Source: an uncultured Lachnospiraceae bacterium (GTDB lineage: Bacteria; Bacillota; Clostridia; Lachnospirales; Lachnospiraceae). Taken from it: a stretch of DNA of 64,000 nucleotides. How positions within the stretch are numbered: the first letter of the stretch is position 1; the number at the start of each line of letters is the position of its first letter. The stretch lies in NCBI GenBank assembly GCA_951801955.1, contig CATOOV010000001.1:1-64000 (forward strand). The letters are read 5' to 3'. The translations under genes were made by a program, and so were the position numbers. The notes beneath the pieces were generated by a model. It saw only the letters and a program-made list of their open reading frames with translations. It did not search any database and was not told where the DNA came from. Shown in pieces: positions 26,408 through 33,886 of this stretch.

Positions 26408-26881
26408 ATGAAGAAAGAACAGTTAGGAAAACTTATTATAGCATCGGAAGATACCATGTATCATGTAGCAAAAACACTGCTTTATAATGATGCAGATTGC
26501 GCAGACGCCATACAGGAAGCAATCGTAAAAGCATTTACAAATTTGCACAATCTGCGAAAAGATTCCTATGCAAAAACCTGGCTTATCAGAATACTGATCA
26601 ATGAATGCTATGCGATTATGCGCAGGGAAAAACGCATTGTGTCATTGGAAGGCTATCAGCGTGAGGACACAGGCAAGGAGACGGAAGATTACTCTGATTT
26701 GTACGAGGCGATCAGACAGTTGCCGCAGGAGATCAGAATCTGTGTCACACTTTATTATTTGGAAGGCTATAGCGTAAAAGAGACGGCAAAACTTCTTGAA
26801 ATTACAGAAAGTGCAGTGAAAAACCGTCTGGCGCGGGCAAGAGCAAAGATGCGCAGTGAATTACAGGAAGCAGTGACATAG
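26408..26881 (+). CDS. ECF-type RNA polymerase sigma factor
   Basis: 157 residues from ATG 26408; the track's TTG start four codons earlier lies against a hairpin. Region 2 (YHVAKTLLYNDADCADAIQEAIVKAF, then TWLIRILINECY) and region 4 (LPQEIRICVTLYYLEGYSVK followed by ETAKLLEITESAVKNRLARAR) are clear, with no extra domains. It directs core polymerase to a specific regulon, probably autoregulated. The next gene is a single-pass membrane protein with a cytoplasmic N-terminus, the expected anti-sigma partner. Confidence 0.92.
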   Translation: MKKEQLGKLIIASEDTMYHVAKTLLYNDADCADAIQEAIVKAFTNLHNLRKDSYAKTWLIRILINECYAIMRREKRIVSLEGYQREDTGKETEDYSDLYEAIRQLPQEIRICVTLYYLEGYSVKETAKLLEITESAVKNRLARARAKMRSELQEAVT

Positions 26882-26916
26882 GAAACGGAAAGAGATAATG
26901 AAATGGAGGCTGGAAT

Positions 26917-28356
26917 ATGAGATTAGAGGATATAAAATATGATTTTCCAAAAATGCCGGAGGATATGAGGATAATGATTCAAAAAGAAGTTGAGAAACAG
27001 GTTAAGACAGAGCGACCAAAGTTTGGAAAAGGAAAATTTGCTATGGGCAGAACAGCCGTTGCATCGGTAGCTGCAGTGATGCTTTTGGGAACTACCGTGT
27101 TTGCAAGCGTAGGATTTTATCAAATGCAGCAGAAGAAAATAGGGGCGCACGGCGTCAATATCAATATTTCAAGAACCCAGGCGCTGAACGAGATTAAGGA
27201 AAAACAGACGCTTAAGATTCCTGATGTAAAGATGGAAGTGGGTTATCTGCCAGAAGGCATGGTAAAGACACAGCGGGGGAAATACAGTTTTGAGAATGCA
27301 TTGAACCAGGGGGGTGTTTCCATCGCTTTTTACCGCATGGATGGCGGAGACGACCAGTTTGAGATTCAACATGGGGATGTCCTTACAAGTGAAGATTTTA
27401 CGGCAAATGGTTTACAGGGCGTCTATCTGGAATATCCCGATCTGTATGGGGAAGATATTACCTTTAACCAACGGATTTATCTGGCGTTTACAGATGTCCA
27501 TTATGTTATGGAGATGTTCGTTGCATCTGATGTGACAAAAGAGGAAGCGCTTAAAATTGCTGAAAATATTAAATTGATTCCAACAGAAGATAAAGAGGAT
27601 GACGAATTTGTCACGGCATGGAATTGGAGCGAGTATCAAAAAAGCCTGAAAGAAAGCGCGCAGCAGGAAGGGACAGGCGAAACAATAAAGACCATTGCCA
27701 CAAAGGAAGAGATGAAGAATACCCATGCCATCGGTGAAGAATTTGCCACAGGGACAAAAGGGCTTAAGGTGAAAGTTGCCGATGTGCAGGTCAGCGATGA
27801 CATCAGTCTGTTAGACGCCGCTTTGGTGGACGATGACCTTAAGAAAGAGACAGATGGGCAAGGAAAGCTTCATCCGGCAACCATCCAATATATCAAAGAA
27901 GGGAATACAGACGCATTGAGCGAGGTGGTAAAATCCAAAGAAGTTCCCCAGAAGTTCTTATATGCGACGGTGGAATATAGCAATACTGGCAAAGAAGAAC
28001 TGTCAGACGTGCTGTTTATGGGAGCATTGGCGCGTATCAGGGAAGAGGAAGATAAGATGAGCATGATGTCTGGCTGGACCTATGAAGAACCAGCAGATGG
28101 GGAGGAATGGGACAGCGCAGTCAACCAAGGATTATCCAGCAATTTTGATATGCAGTATTACGACGTCCATGGCGGAGAGCGGGGAAATAACTATATTCCA
28201 AGCATCCAGCCAGGTGAGACAGTGACGGTGCATATGGGATGGATTGTAACACAAGAGGAGCTTTCGAACTTGTTCTTAAACCTTGATACATTCGGCGGAG
28301 CCTATGAATTCACGGATTCTTCCCTTGAGATGGGATATGTGGATATTCGGAAATAA
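26917..28356 (+). CDS. Membrane-anchored anti-sigma factor-like protein
   Basis: 479 residues, one transmembrane helix at about 47-68 (AVASVAAVMLLGTTVFASV). The short cytoplasmic N-terminus (MRLEDIKYDFPKMPED) would bind the sigma factor; the large extracellular part contains a DUF4367-like stretch (YLPEGMVKTQRGKYSF) and a second beta-rich domain near the C-terminus (TVHMGWIVTQEELSNLFL). It follows the sigma gene by 35 bases. The sensing signal cannot be read from sequence. GGAGGCTGGAAT precedes the ATG. Confidence 0.8.
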   Translation: MRLEDIKYDFPKMPEDMRIMIQKEVEKQVKTERPKFGKGKFAMGRTAVASVAAVMLLGTTVFASVGFYQMQQKKIGAHGVNINISRTQALNEIKEKQTLKIPDVKMEVGYLPEGMVKTQRGKYSFENALNQGGVSIAFYRMDGGDDQFEIQHGDVLTSEDFTANGLQGVYLEYPDLYGEDITFNQRIYLAFTDVHYVMEMFVASDVTKEEALKIAENIKLIPTEDKEDDEFVTAWNWSEYQKSLKESAQQEGTGETIKTIATKEEMKNTHAIGEEFATGTKGLKVKVADVQVSDDISLLDAALVDDDLKKETDGQGKLHPATIQYIKEGNTDALSEVVKSKEVPQKFLYATVEYSNTGKEELSDVLFMGALARIREEEDKMSMMSGWTYEEPADGEEWDSAVNQGLSSNFDMQYYDVHGGERGNNYIPSIQPGETVTVHMGWIVTQEELSNLFLNLDTFGGAYEFTDSSLEMGYVDIRK

Positions 28357-28450
28357 AAAGGAAATAAAATCGTGCGATATAACGGATAAAAACAGGATCA
28401 CTTAAGGAAAAGCCATTTTTACAAAAAATCGCCGTTTTTTTCAATATATA

Positions 28451-28479
28451 TTGTATTTTAATTTTATTTTGCTTATAAT
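28451..28479 (+). promoter_or_regulatory. Sigma-A promoter before the secreted protein operon
   Basis: TTGTAT (28451-28456), 17-base spacer, TATAAT (28474-28479). Transcription would begin near 28486, giving a ~105-base leader that contains the conserved two-hairpin element. Confidence 0.7.
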
Positions 28480-28514
28480 AATTTTGTAGCTGAGGTGTAA
28501 GTAATTTTTAAGAG

Positions 28515-28590
28515 GTATGAAGAGTGGAAGAATTCGTTCCTTCTTTCATGAACTACCTGTTTGTGCTGAAAAACGCACAGAATGGAGGTA
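28515..28590 (+). ncRNA. Conserved two-hairpin leader, copy 2
   Basis: Matches 25590-25655: GAAGAATTCGTTCCTTCTTT, then CCTGTTTGTGCTGAAAAACG with CACAGAATGGAGG. Hairpin 2 (TGTGC/GCACA) is kept with a different loop sequence; hairpin 1 is GAAGAA/TTCTTT. The ribosome site GGAGG follows immediately. Confidence 0.5.
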
Positions 28591-28593
28591 ATA

Positions 28594-29442
28594 ATGAACA
28601 AGAAAAAGGTAACAAAAATTTTGACAACATGTCTGATGTCCTTATTTGTAATAGGGATGGCGCACATCACAGTACATGCAGAAACTGTTTACGAAACAGA
28701 ACCAAATGACAGCAGGGAAACGGCGGAATTGATTGAGGCAAATAAGGAAACGCCAAGTGGGACCATTGATGGCAGCCGTACAGGGCAATTTGTTGTAAAG
28801 GGTTATAGCAGTACAGATGATGCAGACTGGTTTAAAGTGTATTTAGATGCAGGAACCAATTATTTTACATGTAATGACAATCCTTTTAATTACACAATAG
28901 AGGATGAAAGTGGAAATATAATCCTCAAGGACAGATATGAAAAAGGCGGGTTTGGCCCTACCGCTTTTGAGTTTTATACACCATCGTCAGGATATTATTA
29001 TATACAGATCAGAGGAATTATCTCAACGCAAAAGAGTTATATATTTTTAGTTGGCAGTCCAAATTATGCTGTCACAAAATGTGAAATCCCTTGCAGGGAA
29101 GGAAAAATAAATATGACTTCAAGCGGCGGAACCCAAACAGCACATTTTGATGCGGATGTTTTGTCCAATTTGCCAGAAGATGCAATTGCATTTTCGGTTG
29201 CTTTGGATGGGCTAAGATCATCGTCTGTGGGTACGGCACGTTTGACAAATGAAAATAGTGGAACTAGTTTTTCCTTAAATTATTATACTTGGAGTAAAGA
29301 TAAATTGCTTTCCATGAATCTGCCAGTAAAGTCGACTTGGACAGCAAAATTAGGGTTTAAAACAGTTACATCGTTTACACCCGTATTAAGGGTGAATTTT
29401 GTATATCCAATTTACAACACTATGGTGGAAGAGGTATATTAA
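28594..29442 (+). CDS. Secreted protein with PPC-like domain
   Basis: 282 residues from ATG 28594, four bases after GGAGGTAATA-type site; signal peptide about residues 1-30 (ILTTCLMSLFVIGMAHITVHA). The mature N-terminus has the bacterial pre-peptidase C-terminal (PPC) pattern: ETEPNDSRETAELI, ...DDADWFKVYLDAGTNYF, ...FYTPSSGYYYIQIRG. No catalytic domain follows. PPC domains occur on secreted enzymes and adhesins, so a cell-surface or extracellular binding role is inferred. Its stop overlaps the next start (TAATG). Confidence 0.75.
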   Translation: MNKKKVTKILTTCLMSLFVIGMAHITVHAETVYETEPNDSRETAELIEANKETPSGTIDGSRTGQFVVKGYSSTDDADWFKVYLDAGTNYFTCNDNPFNYTIEDESGNIILKDRYEKGGFGPTAFEFYTPSSGYYYIQIRGIISTQKSYIFLVGSPNYAVTKCEIPCREGKINMTSSGGTQTAHFDADVLSNLPEDAIAFSVALDGLRSSSVGTARLTNENSGTSFSLNYYTWSKDKLLSMNLPVKSTWTAKLGFKTVTSFTPVLRVNFVYPIYNTMVEEVY

Positions 29443-30278
29443 TGATAATCCATGTAAATAAAAATAATAGAATTATGAGCCAGTTTATGCAGCAACAGAG
29501 AAACCATTTGGCGTTAAGCATATTGGGCAATGGTAAAAATTTAAAGCGGGATAGTTTTATTCCCGACACCCAACTTGAGAGTGGGGTTTATACAAAGAGT
29601 ACGGTGAAGCGTGTGAAATTTTCAACAGCGGTTTTGGACGCCATTAATTTTGAATATACAAATACAAACGAGACAGAAGACAGTTTTCTTTATGGCGGAA
29701 TAAAATATTTTAAGAGTGATATTCCAAGCATTGATCTGGATCGATGTTTGGATATCAAAGCAGAGAACAATAAGATTGTGTTTCAAACAGGAGCATATTA
29801 TAAATTCACAGATCAGCAGGGAAACACCCACGCTTTATCTTGTGCGTACAATGGTGTATCACAGCCCTATTCAGAGCTTGTAACGGGAAACCAAAATGAT
29901 ATAAGTTATGAAATGGGTAAATTTTGGAGTATGCTCTCTTCAGATGGAACTTATATGGGCTTGTATTATTCTCACGATACACAAAGACAGTTCTTAAATA
30001 ACGCTGGCATTACCAACGGTTTTTTTAGCGTACAGGCTGGAGCGAAACAGAAAGAATATTTTTATTCCAATGGGGTAGCAGGGGTAGCTGTTCCCAAATC
30101 ACGTTATGATACAACTTATAACATGTTTATGCATGACAAAAGTGTATTGGAGGAATTTGAAGTAGGATCTGTTTTTTTAATTGGAGGAAAAGAATACACC
30201 CTTAATGCAGAGAGACAACTTGATATACCGTATGGGGCAGATATCTATGATATAAAGTATCCTAAGAAATCAGCCTAG
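29442..30278 (+). CDS. Hypothetical protein coupled to the PPC protein
   Basis: 278 residues, no signal peptide or membrane segment. ATG overlaps the upstream stop by one base, so translation is coupled and the two products are likely functionally linked. The start MIIHVNKNNRIMSQFMQQQRN is helical and polar; the rest is mixed alpha/beta with many Tyr residues. I do not recognise the family. A palindromic repeat after the stop may end the transcript. Confidence 0.7.
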   Translation: MIIHVNKNNRIMSQFMQQQRNHLALSILGNGKNLKRDSFIPDTQLESGVYTKSTVKRVKFSTAVLDAINFEYTNTNETEDSFLYGGIKYFKSDIPSIDLDRCLDIKAENNKIVFQTGAYYKFTDQQGNTHALSCAYNGVSQPYSELVTGNQNDISYEMGKFWSMLSSDGTYMGLYYSHDTQRQFLNNAGITNGFFSVQAGAKQKEYFYSNGVAGVAVPKSRYDTTYNMFMHDKSVLEEFEVGSVFLIGGKEYTLNAERQLDIPYGADIYDIKYPKKSA

Positions 30279-30295
30279 TACACTAGTATACGGGT

Positions 30296-30391
30296 GAGGC
30301 TGCCATATTGAGGAAATATACTACAAGATATGGAAAATATTTTTTGAAAAATACCATATCTAGTACGTAACATCCTTAATGTGGCAGCTTC
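30296..30391. repeat. Dispersed repeat C, copy 2 (96-bp palindrome)
   Basis: GAGGCTGCCATATTGAGGA (30296-30314) pairs with TCCTTAATGTGGCAGCTTC (30373-30391), and inside AGATATGG pairs with CCATATCT. A half-copy sharing TACAAGATATGG is at 18040-18120. Might serve as terminator. Confidence 0.55.
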
Positions 30392-30421
30392 ATTGAGTTT
30401 ATACAACTAAATTTCCATCCC

Positions 30422-30450
30422 TTGACAGGAAAATAGGGTTATATTATAGT
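30422..30450 (+). promoter_or_regulatory. Promoter for trpS
   Basis: TTGACA (30422-30427), 17-base spacer, TATAGT (30445-30450). The short leader leaves no room for a T-box. Confidence 0.65.
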
Positions 30451-30492
30451 GTAAGGAGTAGAAGAACTGAGAAAAACAGGTGAGGAAATATT

Positions 30493-31578
30493 ATGAGCAA
30501 AATTATTTTAACTGGTGACAGGCCCACCGGAAAACTCCATGTAGGGCATTATGTAGGATCCTTGAGACGGAGGGTGGAACTGCAAAATTCCGGCGGGTAT
30601 GACAAAATATTTATTATGATTGCTGATGCGCAGGCATTGACCGACAATGCGGACAATCCAGAAAAAGTGCGTCAGAATGTGGTGGAGGTTGCCTTGGATT
30701 ATATGGCATGCGGGCTGGATCCGGAAAAATCTACGTTGTTTATCCAATCCCAAATTCCACAGTTGTGTGAACTGTCCTTTTATTATATGAATTTGGTGAC
30801 TGTCTCCCGTCTGCAGCGGAATCCTACCGTAAAGGCAGAAATTCAGATGCGCAATTTTGAGGCAAGTATCCCGGTGGGATTTTTTACTTATCCCATCAGC
30901 CAGGCGGCAGATATTACGGCATTCCAGGCAACTACGGTTCCAGTAGGGGAAGATCAGATGCCCATGATCGAGCAGACAAGGGAGATTGTGCACAAATTTA
31001 ATTCTGTCTATGGGGAAACTTTGACAGAACCGCAGATTTTACTGCCAGATAACCAGGCATGCCAGCGCCTGCCGGGGATTGATGGAAAGGCAAAAATGAG
31101 CAAGTCTTTAGGGAATTGTATTTATCTGTCTGAGGAAGCGGATGAGATTAAGAAAAAAGTAATGAGTATGTTTACCGATCCCAATCATCTTAGGATTGAT
31201 GATCCTGGTTCTCTGGAAGGAAATACGGTGTTTACATACCTGGATGCCTTCTGTACAGAGGAACATTTTGAGCGGTATCTGCCAGATTATGCGAATCTGG
31301 ATGAGCTGAAAGCCCATTACCAGCGTGGCGGGCTAGGAGATGTGAAAGTGAAAAAATTCCTGAACAATGTATTGCAGGAGGAACTGGAGCCAATCCGTAA
31401 CCGCCGGAAAGAGTTGCAGAAGGATATTCCTTATATTTATGAGGTATTAAAGAAAGGCAGCGAATCTGCCGAGTGTGCGGCGGCGCAGACCCTTGAGAAA
31501 GTCCGTGATGCGATGAAGATCAATTATTTTTCGGATGAAGAATTAATCCAAGGCCAGTCAGAGAGGTTTCAAGGATAA
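30493..31578 (+). CDS. trpS: Tryptophanyl-tRNA synthetase
   Basis: Class I synthetase charging tRNA-Trp (one such tRNA lies at 199-269). The 361-residue protein has the HIGH-equivalent [17 protein letters not shown] at residues 5-21 and an intact KMSKS ([10 protein letters not shown] near 196). GTGAGGAAATATT precedes the ATG. It is slightly longer than the ~330-residue norm because of the C-terminal helical extension, a variant seen in some clostridia. Confidence 0.95.
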   Translation: MSKIILTGDRPTGKLHVGHYVGSLRRRVELQNSGGYDKIFIMIADAQALTDNADNPEKVRQNVVEVALDYMACGLDPEKSTLFIQSQIPQLCELSFYYMNLVTVSRLQRNPTVKAEIQMRNFEASIPVGFFTYPISQAADITAFQATTVPVGEDQMPMIEQTREIVHKFNSVYGETLTEPQILLPDNQACQRLPGIDGKAKMSKSLGNCIYLSEEADEIKKKVMSMFTDPNHLRIDDPGSLEGNTVFTYLDAFCTEEHFERYLPDYANLDELKAHYQRGGLGDVKVKKFLNNVLQEELEPIRNRRKELQKDIPYIYEVLKKGSESAECAAAQTLEKVRDAMKINYFSDEELIQGQSERFQG

Positions 31579-31580
31579 GT

Positions 31581-31625
31581 GGAATCCCCAGGTGAGAAAA
31601 AATGTATCTGGGGATTTCCTATAGA
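31581..31625 (+). terminator. Terminator after trpS
   Basis: GGAATCCCCAG pairs with CTGGGGATTTCC (one bulge) at the end of trpS; the following TATAGAATAAAAA is only weakly T-rich. Confidence 0.55.
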
Positions 31626-31690
31626 ATAAAAACTAGAATGCGCACTCGCACAAAGGGAAGATATTGCTACGCAACTGTGCTCGTGGATTC
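31612..31690 (+). repeat. Dispersed repeat B, partial copy 2
   Basis: TTTCCTATAGAATAAAAACT followed by AGAATGCGCACTCGCACAAAG and ATTGCTACGCAACTGTGCTC matches the GC-rich half of the repeat at 13899 and, inverted, at 50245-50290; the long palindrome is reduced to TTTCCTATAG. Confidence 0.5.
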
Positions 31691-31709
31691 AGGAATGAAA
31701 AGGTAGTTT

Positions 31710-32348
31710 TTAATACCCCAATTCCTCTCCAATTAAAATTACTTTGATTCGGTTGGGTACACTGCTGCGGCGTGTAATCACCGTCTGGGCGCAGATACAG
31801 TCAGGGCTTAAGCAGTCAGAACAGACTCCGGAAACCGTGCAGGGAGTGTTTTTCCCCAGGCGGATGGCGTTCATGGGGGATGCCGTATGTTTCACACGGG
31901 AAAGGGCTGCCTCTACCGTGGGCGTTACCTTGTTCATGCCTGCAAGGATAATTACATTGGCGGGACCATAGAGCAGTGCGGCAAGCCGATTGCCAGTACC
32001 GTCAATATTCACCAGTTCTCCGCTGACAGAGATCGCATTGGTGCTCATTAGATAGTAATCAGCGCTGAGCGCCTTGTGGTAAATCTCAGCCACTTCTTCT
32101 GGGGAGCCTGCTTTGCTTCGGTCCAAAAGGGTGATGCCACTGCGTTCTTGTAATAAATCCATAAGGCCGGATTCCACCAACGTCATAGAACCGCCGAAAG
32201 AAACGGTGCTGTCTGGCTGTATCAGTTCTGAGGCGAGCGCTGCGGCATCTTTCGCAGTGTGGCAGTAGTGGGCTTGCATCTGTCGCTTTTCCAGATTTTT
32301 TATTGTGGTTTTGGCAAGCTGTTCATAATAGTTTTCTGTTGGAGTCAT
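31710..32348 (-). CDS. LUD-domain protein (lactate utilisation LutC/YkgG-like)
   Basis: 212 residues covering a LUD domain (FGGSMTLVESGLMDLL, ...DYYLMSTNAISVSGELVN, ...GPANVIILAGMNKV). In LutABC systems such proteins accompany Fe-S lactate oxidases, but no lutA or lutB lies nearby and stand-alone LUD proteins are common in clostridia. A Cys cluster near the C-terminus (CSDCLSPDCIC) might bind a metal or Fe-S cluster. AAAGGGGG precedes the ATG. Substrate unknown. Confidence 0.85.
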   Translation of the reverse strand: MTPTENYYEQLAKTTIKNLEKRQMQAHYCHTAKDAAALASELIQPDSTVSFGGSMTLVESGLMDLLQERSGITLLDRSKAGSPEEVAEIYHKALSADYYLMSTNAISVSGELVNIDGTGNRLAALLYGPANVIILAGMNKVTPTVEAALSRVKHTASPMNAIRLGKNTPCTVSGVCSDCLSPDCICAQTVITRRSSVPNRIKVILIGEELGY

Positions 32349-32378
32349 AAAAGATCCCCCTTTCTTATACTTTGTGAC

Positions 32379-32392
32379 ATGCCGAATGGCAT
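32379..32392. repeat. Mini-palindrome ATGCCGAATGGCAT (repeat family E)
   Basis: ATGCC/GGCAT hairpin with GAAT centre. Variants: ATGCCAAATGGTAT (50468), ACGCCGAATGGCAT (50512), ATGCGCTGAATGGTAT (54821 and 54898). Often followed by ATWATRGG and CCCTTGG. Dispersed, function unknown. Confidence 0.45.
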
Positions 32393-32545
32393 CATTGGGT
32401 GCCCTTGGGTATGTTTTTCGGTAATCGTGAAATTACGAAGCAATCAATACCATGATAGAACTTCGTAATTGTCAATGTTTTTTTCTAAACTTAGAGTAGC
32501 ATAAATCAGAAAAAGATTCCATAAGTTTTCAAAAGTTCAATTATT

Positions 32546-32576
32546 TGTTAAATTATCTATTAAAATATGGTATAAT
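32546..32576 (+). promoter_or_regulatory. Extended -10 promoter for the PocR gene
   Basis: TGGTATAAT with TATAAT at 32571-32576 and a weak TTGTTA or TTAAAT -35. The predicted start (~32583) rules out the ORF-track ATG at 32582 as the initiation codon. Confidence 0.5.
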
Positions 32577-32617
32577 GGACAATGAGGAGCACACAGAACA
32601 TGCAAAGAGGGTGTAGG

Positions 32618-33886
32618 ATGGAGAAGATACATTTAACAGAATTGATTGATAAAAATATCCTGCGGCAGATCCAAGAGGGATTTTCAGATTATACGGGGAT
32701 GGCAGTGATGGTGGTAGATTCCGATGGGATTCCGGTAATGGAAGGAAGCAGGTTTACTAATTTTTGTGTAAATGCAGCAGAAGGTTCTAAGAGTGCGTGC
32801 AGGACATGTGAATCATGTAACTGGAAAGCGGTGTCTCCTTCTCTGTGTGATGGGAAGTCTTCCGTGTATTCTTGTCGTGCAGGGTTTTTGAATTATGCAG
32901 TACCGATTGTCATACAAGGGAATTTATTGGGAAGTTTTCTCGGCGGGCAAGTGCGCACGTTGGATATGGAGGAAGAATGTATGCGCCAGAAAGCAGCGGA
33001 GATGGGGTTTGCCCCGGAACGCTTTCTAGATACTGCAAGACAACTTCTTGTGCTCTCACAAAATGAGGTGATTCGTGGGGTTGATTTTCTGAAACGAATT
33101 GCCGGGGCACTGTCTGAAATGGCATATCACAATGACCAGAATCTGCAGGAAAGCAGAAAAATTGGACGTGCCGCACATTCCCAGACAGATTTTATTTTAA
33201 ATCTCAGCAGGAATATGAAGAAAAATATGAAGGAATGGATGAACTGTGTCCAGCAGATGGAAGACCAGGCAGACAGCCAGGCGCAGCATAAGATGAAGAA
33301 TTTACTATTGCAGGGAACAGAAGTATATTCTATGGTGGAAGATGTGATAGAATATATCAAAATGTCGGAAGGGAAGATAGAACTCAGTGAAAACAATTAT
33401 TGCATTCGCAAGTTGTTGAACCAAACGGTAGCTGGGATAAAAGGTTGTGTTCCAGATATTGGTACACGAATTGAAATTCAAATAGATGAAAATGTACCAG
33501 AAAATATGCTTGGGGATTCTGGGCGTATCGGACAGATTGTCAATAAATTGCTGATAAACAGTGTCACTCATTTCCCCCAAGGAGATATTGTAATCAAGGC
33601 GGCTTGTCAGAAAGTATCTTATGCGGCTATGCTGATACTTTCCATCGAGATTTCCAGTATGGAACTTTCAGAGCAACAGTTAAAATATATCCAGGAATAT
33701 ATGAGAAACGGCAGTTTACATACATTGGAGCGGGAAGAAGGTACAGAGTTAGGGCTTTCCCTGGTCAGCCTTTTGATTCGGCAGATGTCAGGAAAAATCG
33801 AAGTGATGTGTAAAGAAGAGGGAACCGTATTTACAATTATTTTGCCCCAGCTTGAGGTCAAGGGAGGAACGGCATATGGCATTTGA
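32618..33886 (+). CDS. PocR sensor with degenerate histidine kinase domain
   Basis: 422 residues from ATG 32618, six bases after AGAGGG. Residues ~5-165 are a PocR domain with its Cys-rich ligand loop (CRTCESCNWKA). A helical region follows that aligns with a histidine kinase dimerisation domain, but the phospho-accepting His is replaced: the SHEIRTP equivalent reads LSRNMKKN. The ATPase-like part keeps remnants (IVNKLLINSVTHF for the N box, GTELGLSLV for GTGLGL). It is therefore probably a pseudo-kinase sensor. It overlaps the EAL gene by 11 bases, implying a shared signalling path. Confidence 0.8.
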   Translation: MEKIHLTELIDKNILRQIQEGFSDYTGMAVMVVDSDGIPVMEGSRFTNFCVNAAEGSKSACRTCESCNWKAVSPSLCDGKSSVYSCRAGFLNYAVPIVIQGNLLGSFLGGQVRTLDMEEECMRQKAAEMGFAPERFLDTARQLLVLSQNEVIRGVDFLKRIAGALSEMAYHNDQNLQESRKIGRAAHSQTDFILNLSRNMKKNMKEWMNCVQQMEDQADSQAQHKMKNLLLQGTEVYSMVEDVIEYIKMSEGKIELSENNYCIRKLLNQTVAGIKGCVPDIGTRIEIQIDENVPENMLGDSGRIGQIVNKLLINSVTHFPQGDIVIKAACQKVSYAAMLILSIEISSMELSEQQLKYIQEYMRNGSLHTLEREEGTELGLSLVSLLIRQMSGKIEVMCKEEGTVFTIILPQLEVKGGTAYGI

